From positions 434,001-498,000 of the forward strand of contig QORU01000002.1 of NCBI GenBank assembly GCA_003574785.1: 64,000 nucleotides of DNA. The letters are read 5' to 3'. This stretch comes from Taklimakanibacter deserti (GTDB taxonomy: Bacteria > Pseudomonadota > Alphaproteobacteria > Rhizobiales > Aestuariivirgaceae). This document shows positions 16,514 to 24,769 of the stretch, one piece after another. A program made the translations under genes and the position numbers. Numbering within the stretch: the stretch's first letter is position 1; each line of letters starts with the position of its first letter. The notes beneath the pieces are model-generated. The model was given only the letters and a program-made list of their open reading frames with translations, searched no databases and was not told the DNA's origin.

Positions 16514-17494
16514 CTATTGGATCGCCTTGATCGCCTCCCAGTCGGCCTTGTCATAGCCGAAGTCCTCGAACTTCGTCTTCTCGAGCACGTTCTTCTCGAA
16601 GTCGGACTTGTCCACGTCCGTAACCATCAGGCCTTTGTCCTTGAACACCTGCACGAGCTCCTTCTCGCGGGCGACGATCTTCTGCGTGGCGCGTGCCGCC
16701 GCCTCCTGCATGACCTCGGCGAAGATCTTCTTGTCTTCGTCCGAGAGGCTGGCCCAGCGGGTCTTGGAGACGATCGTGTTCAGATGATCGACGATATGGC
16801 CAGTAAGCACGATGTTCTTCTGCACCTCGAAGAACTTCTTCGCCTCGATCGTGGTCAGCGGGTTTTCCTGTGCTTCGACGGTCCCGTTCTGCAGAGCGAG
16901 ATAGACTTCGGCGAAGGCGATCGGCGTCGTGTTGGCCCCGCAGGCGCGCGGCATGGCGAGATAGGCCGGCACATCCGGCACACGGATCTTCAGGCCCTGC
17001 ATGTCGGCGCATTTGGAGATCGCCCGATTCGACGTCGTCTGGCGCGTTCCGTAATAAGTCGTCGCGACGATCTGGTTGCCGGTCTTGCCGGCGTAGCCTT
17101 GCGTCAGCTTCTTGTAGGTGTCGCTCTTGGCGTATTTCAGCAGATGATCGGCATCGCGGAAGATATAGGGGAAGTAGGTCACGCCGATGGGCGCATATTC
17201 CTTGGCAGCGAAGCTCGAGCCGGAGATGATGATGTCGACCGTGCCCAGCTTCAGGCCCTGATTGATGTCAGCCTCCTTGCCGAGCTGCGAGGCCGGGTAG
17301 ACTTCGATCTTGTATCGGCCGTTGGTGCGCTTGGCGATCTCCTCGCCGGCCCATACCGATTCGGTATGGAAGGGTTCCGTCACTTCATAGACATGCGCCC
17401 ATTTGAGCACTTCCTGGGCTTGCGCCGTGCCCGCCATCAGAAGACCGGTGGCGGCCAGCAGAAAGGTTTTTCCGATCGTGCGGCGTGAAATCAT
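16514..17494 (-). CDS. dctP: TRAP transporter substrate-binding protein (DctP)
   Basis: A 326-residue periplasmic solute receptor. A signal peptide ends near residue 26 (TAQA/QEV), followed by the DctP fold. The middle contains GLKIRVPDVPAYLAMPRACGANTTP in outline, where the conserved arginine that grips the substrate carboxylate lies in KIRVP. EVYLALQNGTVEAQENP is the second diagnostic stretch. It is promoter-proximal among the transporter genes and lies 24 bases after the GntR gene. A carboxylated sugar is the likely ligand. Confidence 0.9.
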   Translation of the reverse strand: MISRRTIGKTFLLAATGLLMAGTAQAQEVLKWAHVYEVTEPFHTESVWAGEEIAKRTNGRYKIEVYPASQLGKEADINQGLKLGTVDIIISGSSFAAKEYAPIGVTYFPYIFRDADHLLKYAKSDTYKKLTQGYAGKTGNQIVATTYYGTRQTTSNRAISKCADMQGLKIRVPDVPAYLAMPRACGANTTPIAFAEVYLALQNGTVEAQENPLTTIEAKKFFEVQKNIVLTGHIVDHLNTIVSKTRWASLSDEDKKIFAEVMQEAAARATQKIVAREKELVQVFKDKGLMVTDVDKSDFEKNVLEKTKFEDFGYDKADWEAIKAIQ

Positions 17495-17518
17495 GTTTTC
17501 CTCCCTAGCAGTAACGGT

Positions 17519-18235
17519 TCACGTTGCGTTGGATTGGACGTCGAGACTCTCGAAGTAGTTCGGCCGCAGCTGGGCCAAGACCGGCAGATCGAGCAGAATC
17601 TGGCGCAGATGAGTGCGCATCGCCGTATCGGCTCCCTGGGCGTCGCCCCTGGCGATCGCTTCGACGATGGCATGATGCTGCGTGACGGCGCGCCCGGCGG
17701 CCGAGCTGTTGAGAAAGCTCAGCTGGCGTAAGCGGTCCATCTGGGCTTTTACATTGTTGACGATGGTCCAGACATGCGCCTTGTCGGCGGCAGTGGCGAG
17801 CGTGCGATGGAACGCCTCGTCGAGCTGCATGAAACTGCCCGCATTCTGTCGGGCGACCTCACGCTGCGTCCTGACTTGCTGGCGCAAGTTGGAGATGACG
17901 CGCGGATCACGCTTTTCGGTGACGATCTTGACGATATCGGCTTCGACCGCCTCGCGCACGAAACGCGCATCCATGACGGAAGCGATGTTGATCTTGCGCA
18001 CCAGGGTGCCACGCTGCGGGCGGATCTCGACCAGCCCCTCTTCGGCAAGCTTGATGAAGGCTTCGCGGACCGGCTGCCGGCTGATCGCAAAGGCGCGCGC
18101 GATCTCGGCTTCGGAGATCAGCCCGCCCGGCTCAAGTTCACCGCGGATGATCCGTTCACGAAGCGACCGATAGACCTGCGGCCCGACCGGCGCGCCTTGC
18201 TCGACGCCCCAATCGATCGTGGTGTGGGTTCCCAA
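17519..18235 (-). CDS. GntR family transcriptional regulator, FCD subfamily
   Basis: A 238-residue FadR-type regulator: winged-helix DNA-binding domain in the first 75 residues (YRSLRERIIRGELEPG ... REAFIKLAEEGLVE), then an all-helical FCD effector domain with candidate metal-binding His/Asp residues. It heads the TRAP/idonate-dehydrogenase operon and is probably its autoregulated sensor. No ATG is available; the TTG at 18235 follows GGGAGG closely, but a TTG at 18271 in the same frame would add 12 residues. Confidence 0.85.
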   Translation of the reverse strand: MGTHTTIDWGVEQGAPVGPQVYRSLRERIIRGELEPGGLISEAEIARAFAISRQPVREAFIKLAEEGLVEIRPQRGTLVRKINIASVMDARFVREAVEADIVKIVTEKRDPRVISNLRQQVRTQREVARQNAGSFMQLDEAFHRTLATAADKAHVWTIVNNVKAQMDRLRQLSFLNSSAAGRAVTQHHAIVEAIARGDAQGADTAMRTHLRQILLDLPVLAQLRPNYFESLDVQSNAT

Positions 18236-18407
18236 CCGCTCCTCCCTACGGTTGCGACCAGTTTGCACCAACTACCATACTAGTCAACAATGACTTTCAG
18301 CCAATGGCTCCCCCTGCAAATAGCCCGGCTATCGCGAAGTAAAGCTGAGGGCGCTTTTGATTGACAATCCGTGCTGCGGCCTTCATTTCCATTTCATCCG
18401 GAGGGTT

Positions 18408-18995
18408 GTGCAGCTGAAACGTCCCGACTTCATTTCATACAGAAAAAGAGCAGCCACTTTTGTCGTTGCCGGGCTGGGTGCCGGCGCTGCCGCCGTCGCG
18501 TCCTTTTCCGCCGCCCTCTATCACGCAGCCCATCCCGATCAATTGCCTGTCGTCGCGGCGGGCGAAGCTCTCGATACCGGGCGCTTCACCGTCACGCTTC
18601 TCGATGCAAAATTCGGCAAGGAAGGCAATTCCTCATCATCGACCAAAGGCGCGCGCCTCGCCGTCGAGATGGAACTCACCAACCGATCGGCCGCGACCAG
18701 CAACGCCTATATGCGCCTGCTGACGATCACGAATGCGCCCACCACTCTCGACCCGCCGAGCTTCTACCTCGCGCGCGACAATGCCATTCTCTTCGACCTC
18801 CATCCCAATATGCCGGAGCGGGTGATCGCCACATGGTACTGGCCGGCGCAAGCGGCGCCGCCGAAATCAGTCGAATTCAGCGTCGCCAGCCAGATCCATA
18901 AGCGTCGCGACAATCTCTATGGCGCGCCGGGCTGGTTCGACCGGCCGCCGGTCGCCAAGGTCGTCCTCCCCGTCAAGACCGAGGCCGCGCCATGA
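18408..18995 (+). CDS. Uncharacterised membrane-anchored protein A
   Basis: Not recognised. A 195-residue protein with one hydrophobic segment at about 17-35 (AATFVVAGLGAGAAAVASF) that is either an uncleaved anchor or a signal peptide. The rest is a beta-rich domain with alternating segments such as GRFTVTLLDAKFG and RLAVEMELTNRS, reminiscent of Ig-like extracytoplasmic domains. The GTG at 18408 is chosen because GGAGG stands just before it. It overlaps the next gene by ATGA and begins a three-gene operon of similar anchored proteins. Confidence 0.7.
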   Translation: MQLKRPDFISYRKRAATFVVAGLGAGAAAVASFSAALYHAAHPDQLPVVAAGEALDTGRFTVTLLDAKFGKEGNSSSSTKGARLAVEMELTNRSAATSNAYMRLLTITNAPTTLDPPSFYLARDNAILFDLHPNMPERVIATWYWPAQAAPPKSVEFSVASQIHKRRDNLYGAPGWFDRPPVAKVVLPVKTEAAP

Positions 18996-19585
18996 TCCGC
19001 AAGCTCGCTCACGTTCTGGCGATCGGGCTCGCCATCCTCGTTCTCTACAGCTTGCAGAAGACGCGGCCGGGCTATGGCGAGATCACCAGCCCGATCGCCG
19101 TCGCCGGCAAGGCCGGCGAAAAACTCTCAGGCCGCAATTTCGAGCTGACCGTGACGAATATCCGCCTGGCGCGAGAGATCAGACTCACCGCCTTCGGAAA
19201 GGATCGGCTCTACAGCACATCCGGCATCTGGGCCGTCGTCGAAGCGGAAGCCGCCGCGCGCCATGAGAGCATCACGCTCACTTCGGCGGCCTGGCTCGGA
19301 CCGGATGGCGTGCGCTATGCTTCGAGCGAACGCCTGTCCAATGCCCCCGGTCTTCTGACCGTCCAGCGCCTCGAGCCCGGCCTCCCCTCGCGCGCGCTGA
19401 TGATCTTCGAATTCCCTGAAAGCGAATGGCAAGGCGGTTCGATCCTCGTTGCGCCCACCCCGTTCCTCGCCCTCGAAAATGAGATGCATATCGCGGCCGA
19501 TCTCCCGGCCAAGGCCGCCATTCATCCCGCACTTGCCCTCGTCCGTGGCTCTTCGTCCACCGATTGGAGCATTGCCACGGAATGA
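18992..19585 (+). CDS. Uncharacterised membrane-anchored protein B
   Basis: Not recognised. A 197-residue protein with an N-terminal hydrophobic anchor (LAHVLAIGLAILVLYSL, about 5-21) and a beta-rich outer domain. Its pattern (LSGRNFELTVTNIRLAREIRL ... GIWAVVEAEAAARHESI, in outline) parallels protein A: a short strand pair, then a comparison-type strand on the effect of a quantity. Overlaps of four bases with both neighbours show tight translational coupling. Shared layout suggests A, B and C are diverged paralogues of one complex. Confidence 0.7.
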   Translation: MIRKLAHVLAIGLAILVLYSLQKTRPGYGEITSPIAVAGKAGEKLSGRNFELTVTNIRLAREIRLTAFGKDRLYSTSGIWAVVEAEAAARHESITLTSAAWLGPDGVRYASSERLSNAPGLLTVQRLEPGLPSRALMIFEFPESEWQGGSILVAPTPFLALENEMHIAADLPAKAAIHPALALVRGSSSTDWSIATE

Positions 19586-20133
19586 GCGTGCTGCCGCCTT
19601 TGACACCGCGCGACCGGCGTATGCGCTGGCTGAGCCTTGCCGCGCTGATCGTGCTCTTGCCCGTCGCCATCGGGGTCAGATCCTATGGCGGCGTGACCGG
19701 CTGGCGCGCCGAGCAGGACCTCGATCCATTGACCGCGGAACCGGGCAAGACGATTTCCTATGGCGGGGCGGAATGGCGGCTCGAAGGCCTCTATCAGCTG
19801 CGCCAGGACGACAAGAAATCGGCCATCATCCTCGCCGAGTTCGAAGCCAAGATCGCGGATCCCGCCGCCTTCGCCGCCGGCATGTGCCGCATCAAGCTCA
19901 GCGACCGCGGCGAAAAAAGGTGGCTGCCGCAATTCCTGACGCCTTACGCGGTCCGCAAAGCCAGGCCTTCGATCGATGAGCGCGTGACCTGCGGCTCGGC
20001 GACGATCAAGCCGCTGAAGTCGGGCGAGACGGTGAAGATGGCGGAAACATTCCTGGTGCCGGTCGACGTCACCAAGTTCGATCTCATCGTCTCCGCGGCC
20101 AATGTCAGGCCGGCCTACCTTGTACTGCGCTGA
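19582..20133 (+). CDS. Uncharacterised membrane-anchored protein C
   Basis: Not recognised. A 183-residue protein: cytoplasmic head of about 14 residues, one membrane segment (LSLAALIVLLPVAIGV), then an extracytoplasmic beta-rich domain with two cysteines (GMCRIKL and VTCGSATI) that could form a disulfide. The start at 19582 overlaps the previous stop by ATGA. Its last 29 bases overlap the convergent gene for a polytopic membrane protein. Confidence 0.7.
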   Translation: MSVLPPLTPRDRRMRWLSLAALIVLLPVAIGVRSYGGVTGWRAEQDLDPLTAEPGKTISYGGAEWRLEGLYQLRQDDKKSAIILAEFEAKIADPAAFAAGMCRIKLSDRGEKRWLPQFLTPYAVRKARPSIDERVTCGSATIKPLKSGETVKMAETFLVPVDVTKFDLIVSAANVRPAYLVLR

Positions 20134-21355
20134 TCTCGCCGTTGCGCCGATTCTCGGATGAGACGGCATAGTCGAGGACGGCGGCAAGCAGGCAGATTCT
20201 CATGGCATCGAGCAGGATGCCGCCGTCGAGATCGCTCGGGCTGCCGATGAAGATGGTGATCGGATCGGCCAGCATCTGCCAGGTGACGAGATCGGCGGCG
20301 CCGATCCACCGGGTAAGGCCGACCCACGCCCAGGCGCCAATCCAGCTCACGGCCTGATAGGCGATCACGAAAGTCAGCAAGGTTGCCGGTCCCGCGGCGA
20401 GCGTCAGGCGCACGCATTTCCATACCGGCGCATAGCGCGAGCGATAGCCGCCGAGGAAATGGCTGATGAAATCGCCGAGCCATTTGCGCCAGCTCGACGG
20501 CTTGGCCCCGGGATCCGCTGCGGGCTTGCTGATGCTCGCGACCTCATAGCCATTGATGATCGCCGCCATGACCAGCCAGACCAGGGGCAGAAGGGCGAAG
20601 AAGAAGAGGTTCTGCACATCGGTCCAGAAGCCTAAAGGCTGGAACTCCACCGGCCTGAAAGCCTCGGCCGCTTGCGCCTCGCTTATGAAGGAGAACGCCG
20701 CGAAAGCGCCGGCCCCCAGCTTCTCGATCAGCTGATCCTTGTAGAGGCCGATGCCGTAAAGACCGATGAACAGCCAGGTCGCATCGCAGGCGACGACCAG
20801 GAAGCGCCAATAGGGCACGGTGGCCCGCCGGTTCATATATTTGGCGAGCCAGCGGATCAGCCAGCAAACGATGATCGAGGCGATGAGCCAGCGCGCCTGC
20901 AGGAGATCGAGGAAGCGCGCGCTCTCGCCAAAGGGCACGCGCGACAGAGCGAGCCTCGAATATTCGCGCACCGTATCGCCGAGGAAGCCCCAGGCGGCGT
21001 AATAAATGAAGAACGGCAAGATCGCCGCGGCCGTCACGGCGAGAATGTGGTTGCTGCGGCGCTCAGCCTGAGATGTTGCCCTGGTCTTCGCCTGCTCCAG
21101 GGCGACAAGCCCCGAGAGCGACGGCCGCAGGACGGAAAACATCATCACGATGATGGCGAGCTTGGCGAGAACGACCAGCGACAGGATCACCATCCCGAAC
21201 AGCGCGTTCTCCATGCCGACGCGCACCGCCAGATCGAGCAGAAGATCGTGAAGCAGGCAGCCCAGGGCGGCCAGCAGCAACAGCTGCGGCCAGTAGCGAA
21301 ACAGCAACCGCCCGGCGAGGCCGAGCGGCTGGAACACATCCTGCATCAATACCAT
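20105..21355 (-). CDS. Uncharacterised polytopic membrane protein
   Basis: Not recognised. A 416-residue integral membrane protein with seven or eight clear hydrophobic segments. The first is near residue 15, the last before the C-terminal tail SSENRRNGEISAVQG. No transporter, kinase or protease motif was seen. It faces the A-B-C operon head to head at their 3' ends, with a 29-base antisense overlap. This placement suggests, but does not show, that the four proteins act together in the cytoplasmic membrane. Confidence 0.7.
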   Translation of the reverse strand: MVLMQDVFQPLGLAGRLLFRYWPQLLLLAALGCLLHDLLLDLAVRVGMENALFGMVILSLVVLAKLAIIVMMFSVLRPSLSGLVALEQAKTRATSQAERRSNHILAVTAAAILPFFIYYAAWGFLGDTVREYSRLALSRVPFGESARFLDLLQARWLIASIIVCWLIRWLAKYMNRRATVPYWRFLVVACDATWLFIGLYGIGLYKDQLIEKLGAGAFAAFSFISEAQAAEAFRPVEFQPLGFWTDVQNLFFFALLPLVWLVMAAIINGYEVASISKPAADPGAKPSSWRKWLGDFISHFLGGYRSRYAPVWKCVRLTLAAGPATLLTFVIAYQAVSWIGAWAWVGLTRWIGAADLVTWQMLADPITIFIGSPSDLDGGILLDAMRICLLAAVLDYAVSSENRRNGEISAVQGRPA

Positions 21356-21419
21356 GACAACTCATTAAGCCGCCAAAGCCGGTCATTCAATGGCGAAGGC
21401 GAGTCACGTAAGGGCAGTC

Positions 21420-21944
21420 TTATCTTGCGGAAGACCGGCGCGCGTCGAAAGTCTGCTGGATGCGCCAGTCGGCGCCGGTCCACAGCTCGTTTCGCCAGGT
21501 AAAGGAGTCTTGGGTGACATCGGCAAAGGACCAGCGCATGCGCGGCACCTCGCCCTCGGTGGTCTCGAGCACCACTTTGTCGTCGATCCGGCGCGCGAGG
21601 AAGGTGCGCACCAGGCGATGCATCGGCCCGATCCAGGTCGATTGCCAGGCTCCGAGCTCACTGTCGAAGAAGCGCAGGCTCGTTCCATATTCATAGAGAT
21701 CGATGCGCCCTCCTCGCTCGTTCCGCGGCGGCACGATCCACACATCCTGGACGCCGCGGCCTTCGAGGATCCATGCGAAATGCCATTCGCCGCGCTCCTC
21801 GCGCGCAAGCTTGCCCCTTTCGTCGAACCATTTCACGATCAGGTCCCAATCGCCGATGAAGGGTGCGAAGATGCGATGCTCGTCCGGAATATCGGGATGC
21901 GGTCCGGAGCTGATCAGCGAATCGGCGAACAGAAGCTTGCTCAT
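21420..21944 (-). CDS. Conserved hypothetical protein, calycin-like (DUF1579-like)
   Basis: A 174-residue protein without signal peptide. The run of short strands with conserved aromatic residues (FIGDWDLIVKWFDERG, WHFAWILEGRGVQDVWIVPP in outline, TFTWRNELW-like FTWRNELWTG) resembles the calycin beta-barrel of DUF1579-type proteins, which bind small hydrophobic ligands. It overlaps the methyltransferase gene upstream by four bases, so the two are made together. Function unknown. Confidence 0.65.
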   Translation of the reverse strand: MSKLLFADSLISSGPHPDIPDEHRIFAPFIGDWDLIVKWFDERGKLAREERGEWHFAWILEGRGVQDVWIVPPRNERGGRIDLYEYGTSLRFFDSELGAWQSTWIGPMHRLVRTFLARRIDDKVVLETTEGEVPRMRWSFADVTQDSFTWRNELWTGADWRIQQTFDARRSSAR

Positions 21945-22762
21945 GATTGCTTGCGCGCCAATATGGCGAAGCGCGAGAGCCGTCTTTCTCCGGCGAGCCT
22001 CGCTGCGGTTTCGAGGAAGCGCTGCTGGCCGAAGAACACATCGTCGCCTTCGATCTTCCGCAGCGGGGTTGCCCTTTTCTCTCGTGCCGCATGCCAGCCG
22101 GCCGCGTTGCCGGCCATGTTCGGCGTGCGGTCCTCGACGCGCTCGACGTCGAACCCTGCCTGCCGCAACAGCGTTTCGTCAAGGCCTTGCGGCGCGAAGA
22201 CGAAGAGACCGATCGATGCCCTGACGGCGATCTCCTCATTGGTGATGAGGCCGGTCAGGACGATGGGATCGGTGAACAGCAGGCATCCGCCGGGTTTCAG
22301 CACCCGGCGCCAGTCGGCGAGGACGCGCGGGCGGTCGGGCAGATGGTTGATCGCATCGATGCAGGTCACGGCATCGAAGCTCGCATTGTCGAAGGACAAC
22401 CGCTCGGCCGCGTTGGCATGATGGAAATGGGCACGGCCTTCATAGCCCACTTCCCGGGCATTGGCCGTGGCGCTGGTGATGCCTTCCGCATGGATATCCA
22501 CGCCCGATACATGGCATTGGGTCTTCTGGGCGATGCGCAAGGTCGGCTTGCCCGAGCCGCAGGCGACATCGAGCAAGCGGCTCGACTTGGTGAGCCCGAG
22601 CCAGGAGATGAACAGATCCTGCTCTTCGGCGGTAAGCCAGCTCGTCTGGCCGATGTCCTCGCCGAAGGCCTCGCGGCGAATGTCGGCATAGAGGTCATGA
22701 GCAAAATTGCGATAGCTCGCGCCATAGAGATCGACGCGCTTGCCGGATTCCGATGGCGTCAT
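21941..22762 (-). CDS. SAM-dependent methyltransferase (class I)
   Basis: A 273-residue Rossmann-fold methyltransferase. Motif I is LLDVACGSGKP, the acidic loop is SGVDIHAEG, and the post-motif segments are SFDAVTCIDAINHLPD and RVLKPGGCLLFTDP. The substrate is probably a small molecule. The ATG at 22762 follows GGGAGG; a long upstream in-frame extension overlaps the sugar permease gene and is not real. It lies 68 bases after the ABC permease gene on the same strand and overlaps the calycin-like gene. Confidence 0.82.
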   Translation of the reverse strand: MTPSESGKRVDLYGASYRNFAHDLYADIRREAFGEDIGQTSWLTAEEQDLFISWLGLTKSSRLLDVACGSGKPTLRIAQKTQCHVSGVDIHAEGITSATANAREVGYEGRAHFHHANAAERLSFDNASFDAVTCIDAINHLPDRPRVLADWRRVLKPGGCLLFTDPIVLTGLITNEEIAVRASIGLFVFAPQGLDETLLRQAGFDVERVEDRTPNMAGNAAGWHAAREKRATPLRKIEGDDVFFGQQRFLETAARLAGERRLSRFAILARKQS

Positions 22763-22830
22763 GTCTTCCTCCCTGGGCAAGGGGTATATCTGCACTGAAC
22801 CGGCGCCGGCGCAAGCCTCGGCACGGGATC

Positions 22831-23700
22831 CTAGCCCTTCACCACGCCTTCCATCAGGCCCTTGAAGAAAAGTTTCTGGGCGAAAGTGAAGGCGATGATG
22901 CCCGGCGTCACGACCAGGACATAGACCGCGGCCAGCGCCGGCCAGGACCACTGCCCGAGGCCGCCCTGGGCGCCGGCCAGGACCACCGGCATGGTACGCA
23001 CGATCTGGTCGTTGGTCAGCGTCGAGCACAAGAGGAACTCGCCCCAGGCGGTGACGAAGTTCACGATGAAGATCACGACCAGGCCGTTGCGCGCCATGGG
23101 CAGGACGATCTCCCACAAGGTGCGCCACGGTCCGGCGCCATCGACCTTGGCCGCCTCCACCACCTCATGCGGCACCAGCTGGAAGATGCTGCGCATGATG
23201 AGCACGCTGATCGCCAGGTTGAGCGTGACATAGGGCAATATGAGGCCCGACGTGCTGTTGATGAGGTTAAGATAGTCCTGGATCTCATAGACGCTGATGA
23301 TCGAGACGACGCGCACCGGGAAATAGAGCGAGACCAGGAGCAGCGCCACCACGAGGCCGCCGCCCTTGGGCTTCATATGGACCAGCGCGTAGCCCGCCAG
23401 CACCGCGCAAAGGGTGGTGATGATCACCGTGCCGGTGGTGACATAAATGCTGTTGAGCAGATTGATGGGAAAGGTGTCGATCTTGTCGAAGACATAGGCG
23501 TAGTGAGTGAAATCGAAACGCCGCGGCCAGAAGTCGGGTCGCATCGCATCGGAGCGCGATTTGATCGACATCATCAGCACCCAGGCCAAGGGTGCGAGGA
23601 TGATCAGCATGAAAAAGTTGATCACGCCGTGGCGGATGATGGCGCTGCGGTTCTCGCGGAACCAGCCTTGCTGCGGTTTTGCGGATGCGGCCATGGTCAT
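22831..23700 (-). CDS. Carbohydrate ABC transporter permease, MalG-like
   Basis: A 289-residue inner-membrane permease of the maltose type (about six segments), with the EAA loop in VEAAKVDGAGPWRTLWEIVLP and an N-terminus typical of MalG-like subunits. It follows the MalF-like gene by three bases. No ATPase gene is present in this operon, so the transporter must borrow an ATP-binding subunit encoded elsewhere. Confidence 0.87.
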   Translation of the reverse strand: MTMAASAKPQQGWFRENRSAIIRHGVINFFMLIILAPLAWVLMMSIKSRSDAMRPDFWPRRFDFTHYAYVFDKIDTFPINLLNSIYVTTGTVIITTLCAVLAGYALVHMKPKGGGLVVALLLVSLYFPVRVVSIISVYEIQDYLNLINSTSGLILPYVTLNLAISVLIMRSIFQLVPHEVVEAAKVDGAGPWRTLWEIVLPMARNGLVVIFIVNFVTAWGEFLLCSTLTNDQIVRTMPVVLAGAQGGLGQWSWPALAAVYVLVVTPGIIAFTFAQKLFFKGLMEGVVKG

Positions 23701-23703
23701 GCG

Positions 23704-24672
23704 CTAACCCTTGGGCCTGAAGATGCGGATCAGGAACACCATGACGATCATCATGGCGACGGCGCCGATCATGCCGATGGCGGCGGCAAAACCCTGGCGC
23801 CAGAGACCGAGCTTGAAGGCCTGGTCATACATGAAGATCGTCCAGGTATAGGTCGGCGAGTCGCGGTTGAAGCCGCCGAAGATCAGATATTCATCGATCA
23901 CCGCCATGGCGGTGCCGAAGCGCAGGACCACCAGGATCATCATGATCGGCGCCAAGGCAGGCCGCGTGATGTGCCAGAAGATCGACCATTCGCTGGCCCC
24001 GTCGATGCGCGCCGCCTCCGGCAGGTCGCGCGGGATCGCGGCGAGCCCCGCCAGGAAGAAGATCGTGTGATAGCCGAGCCCCCACCACCATTCCATGATC
24101 GCGATGGCGGGCAGCGTCAGCGGCGTGCCGCCCAGCCATTGTGGCGCATTATACACGGTGAACAGGCCGAATATGTCGACCAGCAGATGATTGATCGGCC
24201 CGACCTGGTAATTATACATCCACTTCCACAGCACGAAGACGAGCGTGCTCGGGATCACCGCCGGGATCAGCAGCACCACGCGGTAGAACGTCGCCAGTTT
24301 CGGATTGGTGACCCGGTCGACGAGGATGGCGAGCAGCAAGGGCAGGATGATCGTTCCGGGGAGGAACATGATCGTGAACAGAGTGGCGCGCCACAGGCTC
24401 GCCCACATCAGCGGATCCTTGAACGCCGCGACATAGTTGCCGAACCCGACGAAATTCGCCGGCTCGTTGGAGAGATACTGATAGTCGGTGAAGCTGATCC
24501 ACAGGACGCGGATGATCGGATAGGCCTGGTAGCCGATGAAGAAGACGAGCGTCGGCAGCAGGAACCACCAGGGGCTCATCGTGTTGCGCAGCGTCGTCAT
24601 CCGCGACCCGAGCGTGTCGGCGCTGTGCGCCGGGTGCCGCGTCATTCGATCGGAAAAAGTCGTCTCTGCCAT
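23704..24672 (-). CDS. Carbohydrate ABC transporter permease, MalF-like
   Basis: A 322-residue inner-membrane permease with six predicted segments and the EAA loop PEAARIDGASEWSIFWHITRP. A 40-residue hydrophilic N-terminus precedes the first membrane helix (WWFLLPTLVFFIGY). It is the partner of the MalG-like subunit. The preceding binding-protein gene is about 100 bases upstream, with a large hairpin between. Confidence 0.87.
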   Translation of the reverse strand: MAETTFSDRMTRHPAHSADTLGSRMTTLRNTMSPWWFLLPTLVFFIGYQAYPIIRVLWISFTDYQYLSNEPANFVGFGNYVAAFKDPLMWASLWRATLFTIMFLPGTIILPLLLAILVDRVTNPKLATFYRVVLLIPAVIPSTLVFVLWKWMYNYQVGPINHLLVDIFGLFTVYNAPQWLGGTPLTLPAIAIMEWWWGLGYHTIFFLAGLAAIPRDLPEAARIDGASEWSIFWHITRPALAPIMMILVVLRFGTAMAVIDEYLIFGGFNRDSPTYTWTIFMYDQAFKLGLWRQGFAAAIGMIGAVAMMIVMVFLIRIFRPKG

Positions 24673-24711
24673 GCGCTATGCTAACGGATCAGAGGGGCTC
24701 GAGTACATTAC

Positions 24712-24765
24712 AATGAGAGGGAGAACCGGGGCGCCACGCGCCTCCGGTCCCCACGCCCTCTCATT
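24712..24765 (-). promoter_or_regulatory. Large compound hairpin after the sugar-binding protein gene
   Basis: Outer arms AATGAGAGGG and CCCTCTCATT pair perfectly. Inside them ACCGG/CCGGT and GGCGC/GCGCC form a second stem with a CAC loop. The structure starts four bases after the binding-protein stop and has no U-tract after it. It is the most elaborate of the five binding-protein-linked hairpins in this window. Confidence 0.6.
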
Positions 24766-24769
24766 CAAT

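Noticed and set aside
22753..24684. Long plus-strand open frame of 643 codons opposite the sugar ABC permeases
   Set aside because: It is antisense to two clear permease genes and has low-complexity charged composition without any domain.
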